A stretch of 64,000 nucleotides of DNA from Alligator mississippiensis (taxonomy: Eukaryota; Chordata; Crocodylia; Alligatoridae), in NCBI RefSeq assembly GCF_030867095.1, contig NC_081830.1, forward strand, positions 33,897,832 to 33,961,831. The letters run 5' to 3'. Positions 1-12,400 of this stretch are shown here, one piece after another; the first letter of the stretch is position 1; each line of letters starts with the position of its first letter. A program made the position numbers and the translations under genes. Below the pieces are notes generated by a model. The model was not told the origin of the DNA. It worked only from the letters and a program-made list of their open reading frames with translations, and made no database searches.

Positions 1-292
1 CTTTATCTTTTGGGACTAAACTAAGTATAAACTACTTCAAATCAAAATAAACTTAAGAAAAGTATTAACTGTTAGAAAATGCTTGGGTTTAGAATGAAAG
101 TTGTAATTCTTTCTGAGCTGACTTAATCCTAAGAACTGGAGCTGAATTGAGTACTTGGATCCTATAAGGTGTGGTATAGCATGACTGTTATGAACTATTT
201 TAAACAAGAAGCATGGGTATTGCAGTTCAGCATATTATGCATTGGCAACTTTTAAAACTCTTTAGAAGTAACTTAGTTCTTTCTCCCCACAG
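1..292 (+). other. TRA2B intron, 3' end only
   Basis: AT-rich intronic sequence leading to a good polypyrimidine tract and CAG acceptor. An in-frame ATG occurs at 213 but lies in the intron and has no support as a start. No repeat recognised. Confidence 0.8.
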
Positions 293-455
293 GTCTAGGT
301 CAAGGAGGAGTTCTCGTAGACACTATACAAGATCCCGTTCCCGCTCCCGCTCTCACCGGAGGTCCCGGAGTAGGTCTTACAGTCGGGATTATCGACGACG
401 ACACAGTCATAGTCATTCCCCTATGTCTACTCGCAGGCGTCATATTGGAAATCGG
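293..455 (+). CDS. TRA2B: TRA2B exon: end of RS1 domain
   Basis: The acceptor is a pyrimidine tract ending CCCCACAG at 292. The exon opens with the last base of a split codon and then reads [16 protein letters not shown], continuing through [21 protein letters not shown]. It is the C-terminal half of the first arginine/serine domain, used for protein-protein contacts and nuclear speckle targeting. It ends at CGG and the donor is GTACGA, weaker than the other donors of this gene. The next exon continues in phase 0 with ANPDPNCC. Confidence 0.95.
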
Positions 456-3400
456 GTACGACTGCCTTGCAAGTAGTTGGTTATAACATTCCCTTTCCTT
501 TCCCTTCAAATCCGCTTCCATTTTTCTGGTTTGTAAAAAGTAAATTCCTTTGAATAACAGCAAAAATTGAGGTAGTCAAGGAAGCTGCTGTGCTTGTAGC
601 TAGTTCTTAATAATCTTTGTACATGTTCCAAGTTCTTGGTTTTTGGCTACTGGAACACTGGGTAAGTAATAAACTAGTAGCCTTTATCTTTGAATCTTCC
701 AACTATAAATTTATTTAAGCCATGTGGCCCCAGGCCAGAAGCCTCTGATGGGTTTCCCCGGGGGTTGCGGGAGCCTGCCAGGCTTTGCCTGGGTCCTGCT
801 GCCCTTGGTTCCTGTCGTTTTTGACAGGAACCAAGAGCAGAGAAATATTAATTTTCTGAATTCTTTAAGGGCCCTGCGGGCAGATAGAATGGTCTCACAG
901 GCTGGATCCGGCCCGCGGGCCATATTTTGCCCACCCCTGGTATATATCCAAATTAACCAGTCAGCATGCCACTTAAAAGTAGAAGATTAGGCATTTTCAG
1001 ACACTACTCACTTCTGAAAATAAACTTGTAATGTCATTATAATATTCCCCCGCTGCTCCCTGCAGGCAGTGGTAATGGGAAGCGGAGGTGTGGGGGCGAG
1101 GCCACCAGAGCTGGCCTTGCGCCGCCGCCGCTCCTCCCCCCTGCTCCTTGGAGGTAGGGGTGGCAGTGTGAGGGGGAGTGGGGTGGGGTACTATGGTGGG
1201 GGGTGAGGGCAGCTCTTCCCCCCCCCCCCCCCCCCCCCCCACCTTGGTCCCAGGCCTACTCCTACTTCTCCATCCAGCACCTGCATCAGTCCCAAGCCCA
1301 CTCCTCCTGTCTGCTCGCCGCTGCTGCATCAGCCTGGGCCTGCTGCTCCCCATTCCCCCCATTGCCACAGTGGGCCCGCTCCTCCCCACATCAGGCCTGC
1401 ACCTGCTTCTCTCCCCTTGCTGGACCCCAAGAGGGAAGGGGGGGAGGGTCTACTCTTGACAAGCAATTGGCTAGTACCTCGTTATAAAAAGCTGACTTAA
1501 ACGTACGGGCTTGTTGTACTTGTAGCTGGGAAGCTAACTTAAGGATCTGCCTTGAAATCTTCTGAAAGCAGCTCATGTTTGTATTGGGTTTTGCAAAAAG
1601 TAAAAGTTTTTAAACTCCAATATTTTGATTCTTTCTAATAGGCAAATCCTGACCCAAACTGCTGTCTTGGTGTGTTTGGACTGAGCCTGTATACGACTGA
1701 AAGGGATCTCAGAGAAGTGTTCTCCAAGTATGGCCCAATTGCAGATGTTTCCATTGTGTACGACCAGCAGTCTAGGCGTTCAAGAGGGTTTGCATTCGTA
1801 TATTTTGAAAATGTTGAAGATGCGAAGGAAGTAAGTTGGAATATGTATGATTTGGAACATTTGCCATTCTCAGCTGCTGAAATGTTCTTGTACAGTGCTC
1901 TGCAAAACTATGGTTCTTTCTCCTGTGCTTGAGGCCAGTGTAGAAGAGGAATACAAGGAAAGATGTGAAACAGTCAAAATGCAAAATAAATATTGAGTGC
2001 CTGAGCAGTAACAGGCATAGCAAGTTCTGCAGGAAAAGTGAAGAGATTATGGTTGCATTTATTTTAAACCAGTTTGGCCAGGAGGTTTGAGGACCATTTC
2101 TTTCCAGGTTGAATTTGGATGGTCTAGTGATCTAAGCATTGGGTTTCAAATACCACAAGATAAAATTCCATCGTGGCTAACTCACTTTTACCTCTGTCTG
2201 AAAAAGTTCCACACTGCTTGTTTGTTTCCCCTGGTATAGTCATGGAAGTTCTTACCAGTCAGATAAGAACAGCACTTGACTAATGCTGCTGAGCATAATT
2301 TGGAAATTGCTTTGGAATTGCATGGGATGAAAAGTGCTATATATGTATTAAATATTGCGTACTAGCCTCTAAAGCAGATGGTTGAATGGAAAATATTTCA
2401 ATATATAACAGAACTTAAAACTACGCAAATTCTAGCTCTCACAATTTGACTTGGAAGAGTTAAACAACTTGCCTTTTTAAGTTATTACTTCTTTAGGGGG
2501 GTGGTCTTCCTATCTTGGAAAGTATTCGGCAGTTTTAAAACAAGATTTAAAAAGTTTTAGTTTTCATATTGGAATGATAGCTAATTGTGTCCAAAGCCAA
2601 AATCATACTAGGTTTAATGGACATGCACAATTTTTCAAGGGTCAGCAGTAAACCAGTAGACTTTTTGCCTTGTATATCAAATTAGCTACTTAATGCTATA
2701 AAGTAGAAACTGTTTATCTGCAGCTACAGAAGAAATAGTTCTCGTACACTTTACATTTTTTGCCAAGCTCTTCTCAATTCGTTGTAAAAAAGCTACAAGT
2801 ACTCTTGAGCACTTACTGAATCATATTTGCAGATCTCTCAGCACAGCATAGGAGCTTTGTTTGAAACGTGCATACAAGTATTCCATACCTATAAGGTCCA
2901 CTTTAATGGATGTATAAGCATATTTGCTGAAATTAAAACATTAACGCTGCTTGCAGACGTTAAAAAATAAATAAAAAAAACCCTTTGCTTTACCAGAAGA
3001 AGCAGCAGGTTACTTTGACCCAGTTCTGCAGCATCTGTATGGATCAGGTGCTTTGGCAGGTCTTTTTGGCCCTTTTATCTAAAGCTGACTTGACCAGCTT
3101 TTGGGTAGAGGCAGCAAGGAAGCCCCCTTTGGGGCACCTGATCTGTGCAGAGCTTGGGTGAGCTGGGTCCAGCTAATGCGCTGTCTTCTGGGCATGCGCT
3201 GAGCTTGGTGCAAAATGCACTTTTAAAGTAAAGCACCTTTTTTTTTTTTTTTTTTAAATGTCTGCAAGCAGCCTATGAGCGCGCACACTTACATTCTTCT
3301 GTCTCTTGGACACTTTTTAAATTGGAGTATCTAGAACTTGTGATGGGTTGCATAAGGTTATTACCAGTCTGAAGTTAGAACAGCAATTCAGACAATGTTA

Positions 3401-6400
3401 TTCTGTATAGGCTAAAGAGCGTGCCAACGGAATGGAACTGGATGGGAGAAGGATCCGAGTAGATTTCTCCATAACAAAAAGACCTCATACTCCTACGCCT
3501 GGAATCTACATGGGGAGACCTACTTAGTAAGTTATCCCTGAAATAAGGTGGCACCAGTACCCACCCCACTTCCCTCCCCTTGCCCCAAAAAACCCAATAG
3601 CCTCTTCTATTTTGTTTGTCTACAAGAGCACAAAGTATTTCTGCTTCTGTATGTTCCTACTTTGTCATGCTCTGCATTTTGGTTTCTTTTTTAATCATCA
3701 ACAGGGAGCCTGGTTTTCCATTTCCAATGGAAAAACAAAACCACAGATTTCCCCCTTTTTTATCAGCGAGAACACGGATTTCTCCTTTTTATATAGAAAC
3801 CCACAGATTCCCTGCTCTTGCAAACATCTCTGGAAGCTGGTTGAGCTCCAGCCTAGGAGAGCTGTTTGCAAACAGGGTGGGGAAAACCCCCAGCCCTGCC
3901 CAGAAGGGCAGGGTCTGAGGCTCTTAATCAGCCACAGCTGTGCTCAGCTCAGCTCAGCTTCATTCTTTGTTCCCAGAGCCTGAGGTAAGTGGGGCTTGCA
4001 GGGGGCTGGGGACCCCTCTGGCAGGGCTGGGGGATTGCAGGTCATGGTTGGGGGCACTGGCAGGACTGGGGGGCCCAGGAGCCAGCCTCACGAGCCCCAC
4101 CGAAGCAGGCAGAGCAGTGGAGGAGCTGGCTCCATGCTGCTTTTGCTGCAGCTGCTTGCTGCTAGGGGCAGGGAGCTGCAGACTTATGGCCCTGAGCCCA
4201 CAGCCCTAGCAGCTGGGAGCCCTCTCTGCAGGGCTGGGGGGCAGGGCCTGTGGCTGGGGGCACGAGTAGGTCGGGGGGCTGTTGGGGCAATGAAGGGCAC
4301 CAGCAGGGTTGGGATGGCTTTAGGGGTGAGTGAGGGGCACCGGGGGGGAGTTGTTAGGGGGCAAGTGAGGGGCACCAGCACAGCTGCAGGGGGCTTTTAA
4401 TTTTAATAAGGGATTTGGGGGGTTTTGTCAGAACCAGGATCCCTGATCAGGGTCCCTTTTTGAATGCTACTTGTACAACACCTGGCATATGGCTATAAAG
4501 TTTAGGCATTTGTGTGCTAATCTGTGCAGCTACTTTAAAGAAGCATTTGTTTCTACAATATACTGTAATGTTTTATTGTAAGTTAAATCATATATATCAC
4601 TATCTCCATAGCCAGGAATGGAAATAAGAGTTAATTGGAAAGCAAAATATCAGGGAACAGTTGAAGCATTTTCCAGATTCACCTTTCTGATCTCCAAATT
4701 AGTCAGTCCTTAATTTAGTTCTGTTTTGTGAGTGTGCTTCTTACATTTGTGCAAGTGTCACTTTCCCTGGAAAACCCAGGAGGTTATAATAGCAAGCTTT
4801 AGTTGTACAGCGCTGCTTAATAGGATAGTTAAAATTTGGACATTAGGCTTTAAACCCAAATGCTTATTTCTTAACAAACTGAAAAGACTTGTTCCTTCGG
4901 CTGATGGCGGTTTTTTTTTTTAAATTGGGCTTTTTAAAATAATGCCTGTGTAACTGAAATGTTATGCTTGAAGTCATCTTTGGCCTAACAAGGATATATT
5001 GTTCCAAAGGGAACATCTTCAAGGTAGAAGAAAAGAAAAAGTTGGCTTGGGGAGAAATTATTCCCAGAACCCATTTTGGATGATTAAATGCAAAGAATAG
5101 TTGGGTTGGGTTTGCAGTTGTTACATGTATTTCATGATGTTATTTGAAAACTTCTACAGCTGTGTTAACTGAATGTACTCTTTTGTATTGTATTAAATGC
5201 AACTGTGACTGTTTTACTGTTATAGCGGCAGCTCCAGAAGGAGAGATTACTATGACAGGGGATATGACAGAGGGTACGATGATCGGGATTATTACAGCAG
5301 GTCATATAGGTGAGTTGGTATTAACTAGTACTTCCAAAAAGAGGAAAAAAGCCTTCAAATCATCTTGCAATATAGCTTTCTAAAAACTGTTTATGAAAAT
5401 AACTTACCTGTGTTTCTTCTAACTATGCTTTGTGCCTTGGAATTCTTGTAAAATCACTTAATTTTATATTCAAATTCTGGTTTTGAAATCTCTGGTTCTT
5501 ACTACACATCTTTGTGTTGACTCTGACTGCACAAGAGGAAGAACTGTTGTTGGTCAAACCTGGAATGGACTCTTGTTCAAGGAGAACTTTCAGTTCATCC
5601 TAAGATTAGTCCAAGATGCTATCTTGTTAAATTTGTAACTAAGCATACAAATATACATATCATGTACTTCAATATTGGTGATTTATCTTGAGTTAAGAGT
5701 AAGACATCTTTGATGCAGTTATATGTTTGAAAAAATTCTACCACAGCTGTACCTCCACCAGAGGTAGCAATGTTCAAATTGTATCAGAGAGGCCATCACT
5801 TGGGTTTTTACCACTGTGTTTTAAGGTGACTTGTAACAAAAGAGTTCAAACTGTTGCCACTGTTATTACCAGTAGTAGGAGTATGACAGTGGAAGACTTT
5901 TTATGTGAGTGTAACGCAGCATCAAAAAGTAACGAGCCTTTTCTTTTAATACCAAGCAGCAGTTGCTCACTTATGCACGGTATTTAGTCTGACGTGTCCC
6001 ATAAAAGGACAGTGTCAGGCTGGTACAGAAAACAACAAGGTTAACCTATATTCCAAGACAGTGCATCTATTTGTTAACTCCTGGGCATCCAGAGTTGGAT
6101 TTTCTTGCTGTAAAATCTGTTCCAGACAACAGCTGCTCCAGAATCCACCAGCACAATTAGCTGTAGGAAATGCAAAGTTTTAAATGGGAGGAATTGAAAT
6201 AATTAAATGCAGTGCTTATTACTGAATTGTACCTACAACACTAACATAAGTATAGTCAAGGAATTTTAAATACAGTGGTAAAGATAAAAGAACAGAAGAC
6301 AATTAGTGGAAAAACAATGTGGATGAAACATCATGATTTTTTTTTTTCTTTTTGCAGAGGGTTTAAATATGAAGGCCTATCCCAGCATGACTCAAAGATA

Positions 6401-9400
6401 GTTTGGCTAACATGAATGGTGTTTGATTTGGGGATCAAATGATTTTTTGATCAAAATGGCAGGTAGCATTTTAGCTTCCACACAAGGATTGAGTTGTGGG
6501 GGGGATAAGTCTGTCCAGAGAATCAAGCTTTCTGGCTGACCATAGTAATGGGATGAAATTTTGTAATGAAAGAACCCTTGAAGATACCATCTAATTTTCA
6601 TTATCTCAAGTTGTCCTTATTACTCCATTTATATCCAGGTCCCTTTGAACAGACAAGTTCAGCTTGCCTGACATCTAATGCAGTTAAACCTAGATTTCAA
6701 GAAATCCAATACACTTGCCCTACCTTAATCTCACTCTTTTCAGCTGCTCTTTTTTTTTTTTTTTTTTTTTAAATCCTCTTGCTGGGGTGCTGTGTTTTTC
6801 CAATTGCTTAGGAAATTTGGGTTCCTATAAGATCCTGTCTGTCTTCATTAAATTGCATTTTCTGTTCAACACCATGGTAATTTGTTGGGGAGGTGGAGGG
6901 AGAATTGTCTGCATTTACTTGATTACATATCTCTACAACGATACTATAAAACTTACTTGGAACTTGATTTTAAAAAAGTTGACCTTTTTGCTAGTTTTGT
7001 CATTTGATCATTTTGATGAAAATGTAGAAAGTTTTTATTAAATGAATCTTCAGGTTATTGGCCTGCACAAAGCTGGGTTAAACAAAAAACATGTTATACA
7101 TAGAGGAGCTCTTCATTCTGGCATATTTACAGAATAACTATACTACTGAAATGGTTAAAGTTGCAATCTAGCACTTAAGGCTAATTGATGTTTTCTAACT
7201 TGCCTGTTTGTATACATTGCTGTAGTTTTAATGCTTATGTGAAGGAGGCTGCATTGAGATTGGATACCCTTCATTCTGGCTTTCATGTGCTGGACTCTAG
7301 AGTAATTGTTTTTAAATGTAGTTAGTGTTACTCTCTAGGTTTCCTTTTAAAAAAAAAAAGGGGGGGGTTGGAATCCTGTTTGATGCACTGATACCATCTG
7401 AATCATTCCCAGTACTGAAAGATGGTGACCATTGCTTCTCTCTCTCTCTCCCTGTTTTTGTTTTGTTTTTTTTTCCCTCACCAGCTTTCACTCAGCTACT
7501 TTTTTGTCCAGTCCCAACACTGTCATACTTCTTGGCCTAATCTGTTCTGTTCTCTGATCTGTTGAAACAGATGATTTTAATACATGCTGCTTGGAATTTA
7601 ATAGTGGGGGTACAGAAGAAATGAGCTTTCTACTCTGTTTTTTTGGCTGTTTGCCCTTCGTAGGTGAGGACAGTCAAAACTGAGAGAGTCCCTCTGAGAC
7701 AGCGGAGAATGCATATGTGTAGTTGGGTCATCACAAGGATTTTTGAAAGCTTGGAATGTGGCCACTTAAGACCAAACCTTTTAAAATAGTATTAGTAGCT
7801 ACAGTGTAGTCTCCTTTTAATACATCTGAGCTGTACCTCTTTTCAAAGCTTCGTTGGCCATTGTTGGATAGATTTTACAGGACTAGCAAAAGGCATATTC
7901 CTGGAACAAAGGCCACATCTTGGCAAAGTTTTTAGTCTTGTTCTAGAGTGTGTTGGCACCAGTATTTTCCAACAAAATGATTATCATCACTTTTAACATG
8001 ACAGAATAATCTGTTTTCCATAATTTTATTCTCAGGTTGAAACTGCTTCAGCTGCATTTAAAAAAAAAAAAAGTAAGCTTAAAACAGTTAACTAGCATAT
8101 AAGCTAGTCCAAACCACTGGCAAAATTCTAAGCAACTGAAAGTAGGTCTTAGTTGGGGGGTGTTGGGCAACCTTCATAGGGAACACTACTAATTCTGCCT
8201 ATGCTGATTATGTAATTAGCTTAAGGGCTCAGAGTTCTCTTGCTCCTGTTTTTTACATTGGAATTTTATCACAAACTCCATCTTAAATCCAAGAGTATTA
8301 GTTCAGGAAAATCTTAGAGGAGCAATTATTTACCATTAATTCTTCCTCCTTTCCTTCCCTCTCCCCCCTTAATCTCATGTGGAATAAACAAAGTAAGTTT
8401 GGTTTTTTTTTCCCTTTTTTTTTTTTTAATCTAAAAAGTCTATTCAGAAGCCCACAAATCTGTCCATGATTTTCCTTCATTGAATTTCGACTAACAAGAG
8501 TTTGAATTCAGGTGAAGGGCAGTCGGAAAGATGGGCAAGATTCTAAGCAGTATCCGCAAGAGAGTTCCATTGAGCAAACTGGTCCTGCTGCTGCGCCTAA
8601 CCATGATGTGTCAGTAGGATGATGCATCAGTAGGACTAGAAGCATTTTCACTTGCTCACTACTTATACCAATGAGAACAGCTAGTTGCACAATCTTGCCT
8701 GCACACAGGAAAATAAATGGCAGCCCATATTTAGAAAACTCGCTAGTAAGATGCACATTCAGTTCTTTTTGTGGCAGACATGAGGGGTGAGCCGTATCTT
8801 CTCTACGGGCAGCACAACAGAGCATGGCAGCAGGTTTTGTTCTGCTGTTTCCAGGATAGCTGGAGTTGCACTCGGCATTCCCCCTCCTTCCCTCCTCTCC
8901 CCTTAGGGCTAAATCGGAAACCTTCTGAATAGGAGCTTGGCATCTAAATACCTTTTTAGATCTGGCCCTAAATGATCTAGAATGATATGCTTTTAGCGTG
9001 GTCGTACTCAACAAGTTTAAAGAAGGTCTGTCTGACCTTGTATAAGTTCATCAAGGGTAATTGGCCCTCCATCTATTATCCTACCTCTTCCCTTCCTTGT
9101 TTACGAATAAGGGGAGTACTTTTCGTCTTTGTTTTATTGTATAGTATTCTTTTCCTAGAGGCTGAGGTTAAGGCATGGTTTAGTGACTTCCACATCTCAG
9201 TTTTCTGAGTACTGAATCCCCTCACCTAAACTTCCAAATATGATGCTGAAAAATTGGACTGAGTTGGGGCACTTTACTGTCATTTGGGAGTAAATTTGCA
9301 TTGGGTTTAGTGCATGTAATGATATTGTGTAAAAGCAACTTGAAGCCCTTTTACATGCTGTACTCTAATGCACCCAACACTGGAGTAGAGCTGAAAAATC

Positions 9401-12400
9401 AGTTGGTGCCATCTGGTGTGTTGCATTGTTCTTTCATCTGAACAGTGAAATCTTACTTGTAATCCAGTATCAAATAAGAATTGCCTGTTATAGCTTACTC
9501 CCTCAATATGTGGTATGGGACCTATAATGCTTAGCTGAACAAGACTGCAAAGTGTTGCAACAAGTTGTAAGCCCTTCCCTTACAAACAGGGTATTTGTAT
9601 ACATTTGAACTGTGCACAGAGATCTTGGTAAAATGAAACTACATTCAGCCTTTAGAAAAGGAATTCCCAAATAGAAATTGTCAATATGTGAAATCTTTTC
9701 TTGCTTCATATTAAAAGTGCTAACTGATGGTTTTTGAGACCTGCTGTATTTACAAGGGTTTTTAGCATCCATTTACCCCTTCTTTTCTCTATGCAAATTA
9801 CATTCATACTCCAAGTCCCAGTGAAATGGTTTTGTTGTCACCAGTGTTTCTGAACCAGGCTGCACCTTTAGGTGTGAAAACATCTATATGCCATTCACAA
9901 GATGAACCAATATCTTTTAAATAAGAAATCTATAGTATCAAGAACATTTTGCCCTGTTGTAGTCTTTGCAACAAAAATTGCTCTACTTTTCTGTAATCAA
10001 AAAATGAGTGAGGGCTCAGAGCTGACATTTTCTAAGAGGAGTCTTGAACTTAAAGTGGTTGAGAATCTCCCCAAACTGGTCTATACCACCACCTCAGGAT
10101 GCACTCACATTACCTTTTAATCATGGTTGCTGTGTTCCCAGTTCCCTGTGAATAATCAGTAGCTGAGTCGGGGCACTTTGCTGTCATTTGAATAATGTGA
10201 ATCAGTACCTGATTATTCACAGGGCTCTTTGCTTCCAGTAGCAATTTGGAGCACTTGGCACCTTTTCAAACTTTCTGTGCATTCTTTGAGCTTAATTCTG
10301 TCAGGCATGAGGATCATTTGTGTGGGGGCAGAGTTAAGGACCATGTGTGCTAGAAATGATCTCTCAGACTCTAGTGATTTGCATGGGCTAGGGGTGACAA
10401 CAGAATGGGCAAAGCTATTTTAATTGCATACCACCTGTCTCAACAGAATAAAAAATGTTCACACCCAAGATGACATGCCTAAGTAACTGTGAAACTTATT
10501 TTTGTAACACTCTTTTTCTCTTGTCTAAAGCTTGGATTGCAAGCTTTGTTGCATGGGCTTGGCACTACTTTGTTTGCATTGCAAGGTATCTGACATGCTT
10601 CTGGATGCTCTAGAAAAGTAGTTCTTGACCCTTTTAGACTCAAGGTATCCTTTGATAGACTTGAGGCACCCTTAGGAAAGTGCTAGCTCCTAGTTTTCAC
10701 TTGTTTTCTGACTACAGAAAAATAACAACTTGGAAAGACCACAACGGGTTGAAAGGTTTTTTTCTTAACACTGCAGCATTCTATTTGAAATCTCTGGATT
10801 TAATTTGTTAATCATTGGCGTACATAGCATTTCTAACGTTGTGGCACCCCTGAAAGGCTCTTTGAGAACCCCAAGTTGCTGTGATTCTTAACCAGAGTGC
10901 CACTGCTTTAAAACTATAACATCTGTTTTGGATGTCTTGTGCACTGTGAGTGACTCTTCCTCCTTATGGAGAATGTCTTGCTTGGCTGCTGTGTTTAAGA
11001 AGTCTCATTATTGCTTTTAATAAGCTTCTCCCATGCATTGAATCTGTTTGCTCATGTTTCCACATAGGAATGAGCTGATTGCACATGTCATACTTGGCGG
11101 GGGAGGGGGAAGGAAACAAATAAAACAAGATGCCCAGCTGGATGTGCAAGTACAAGGTTTTGCACATCTTGACAATCACTGGATTTTGTATGCTTTATGT
11201 TAAAATAGTCTTGAGCTGCTGCTTGGAGGATAGAAAAGTGTAAAATACAGTTTAAGCCACTTGAAACATGAGCCCTTTTTCACTTTCCTGAATGCTGTGA
11301 CGTTAGCCAAGTGACACTACACAAATTAAGTGTAATGAAAAACGGTAGTTTGTTTATCTTATGCAGCACTCTTAGACATTTTATCTCTCCTGTGTGATCA
11401 GACTAGAATTGTACCTGCAAATGGTTTCTCTGTGTATGTGCCTTTCTCTTGTTTTATGTCTTTGCAAGTAAAATGACGTTTGCATTTATTTATTGCTTTT
11501 GTCTTCACAGAGGAGGAGGTGGAGGAGGAGGAGGAGGAGGGTGGAGAGCTGTCCAAGACAGAGATCAGTTTTACAGGTATGCTAGGAAATGATTTAATAT
11601 GCAGAGAACAGTGGAAATGTTCAGGGGGAAAAAAGGCTACATAAGAATCAAACAGCCAGAGCCTAGTGCATCTTCCAAAGCATTAAAGGGAAGTGGTTAG
11701 ACATGGAAGTTAGTTAATTTCTGTCAGCAACACCACTTGCCACCTGAAAGGTGTATAGATGGGTGCTATGGTTTTTTTAGCATAAACTGGCATTGCACAT
11801 TTTCCCTCCATAATGCTCCAGTCTATGCCAAGGGGTTAAGCAGTTACTGAAAAAATCTGAGATACTCTGAGCTTTGGGTTGGGGGTATGGATTTAGTCTA
11901 GAAAGAAGGGGATCCCCAGTTAAGTCCAGTACAAAGATTTCATGCTGTTAGCTGTCCATCTCAGATTTAACTTTAAGAAGTTTTCATGTTATGGAATGCT
12001 GCTTGAGGTGGGTGTTAATCTTGTCTGTAATGAGTCATATAGCAGGAAATTTATTTAAACTAAATTATTTAAAAAAATATCGTCTCTGTAACTGGTTTAT
12101 TCATAAAAGGGTTATAGAATGCAAAAATAGCGTTTTCATTAGAAAGAGTGAGTATAACAAGTTTGTTTTTTCCGTGTGCTACTGATTTCATAGATGCCAT
12201 CTAGTACTAGGGCTAACTAACTACACACTATCTATTAGTACACTGTATGGATAGTTCTATAACTGAAGTAGTGTGTATTTTCAGTGAATAAGTTACCATT
12301 GTTAAACAGCTGAGTGGACTGTGGGTGTGGCAAAGTTAATAATTGATGTCAGGAACTGGTTACATCCAGTAATCACCGGTGTCTGTGTGCCAAAGGAAAA

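Larger units (their letters stand above)
456..1641 (+). other. TRA2B intron with a hAT-like remnant and GC-rich block
   Basis: This intron lies between the RS1 and RRM exons. It contains a DNA-transposon remnant (about 722-939) and a GC-rich, strongly strand-asymmetric block (about 1060-1460) with a C23 run. The remainder is ordinary AT-rich intron. Confidence 0.85.
5310..11510 (+). other. TRA2B 6.2-kb intron
   Basis: The largest intron in the window, mostly AT-rich and non-coding. It contains an 81-bp palindromic unit (10144-10224), a 28-bp sequence shared between 9259 and 10163, and a hAT-like remnant (about 10617-10910). The open frames in it have no domain content and no splice context that I trust. 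Confidence 0.8.

Noticed and set aside
213..292. ATG upstream of the first visible TRA2B exon as an alternative start
   Set aside because: It is within intron sequence ahead of a good acceptor; the known gene continues further 5'.
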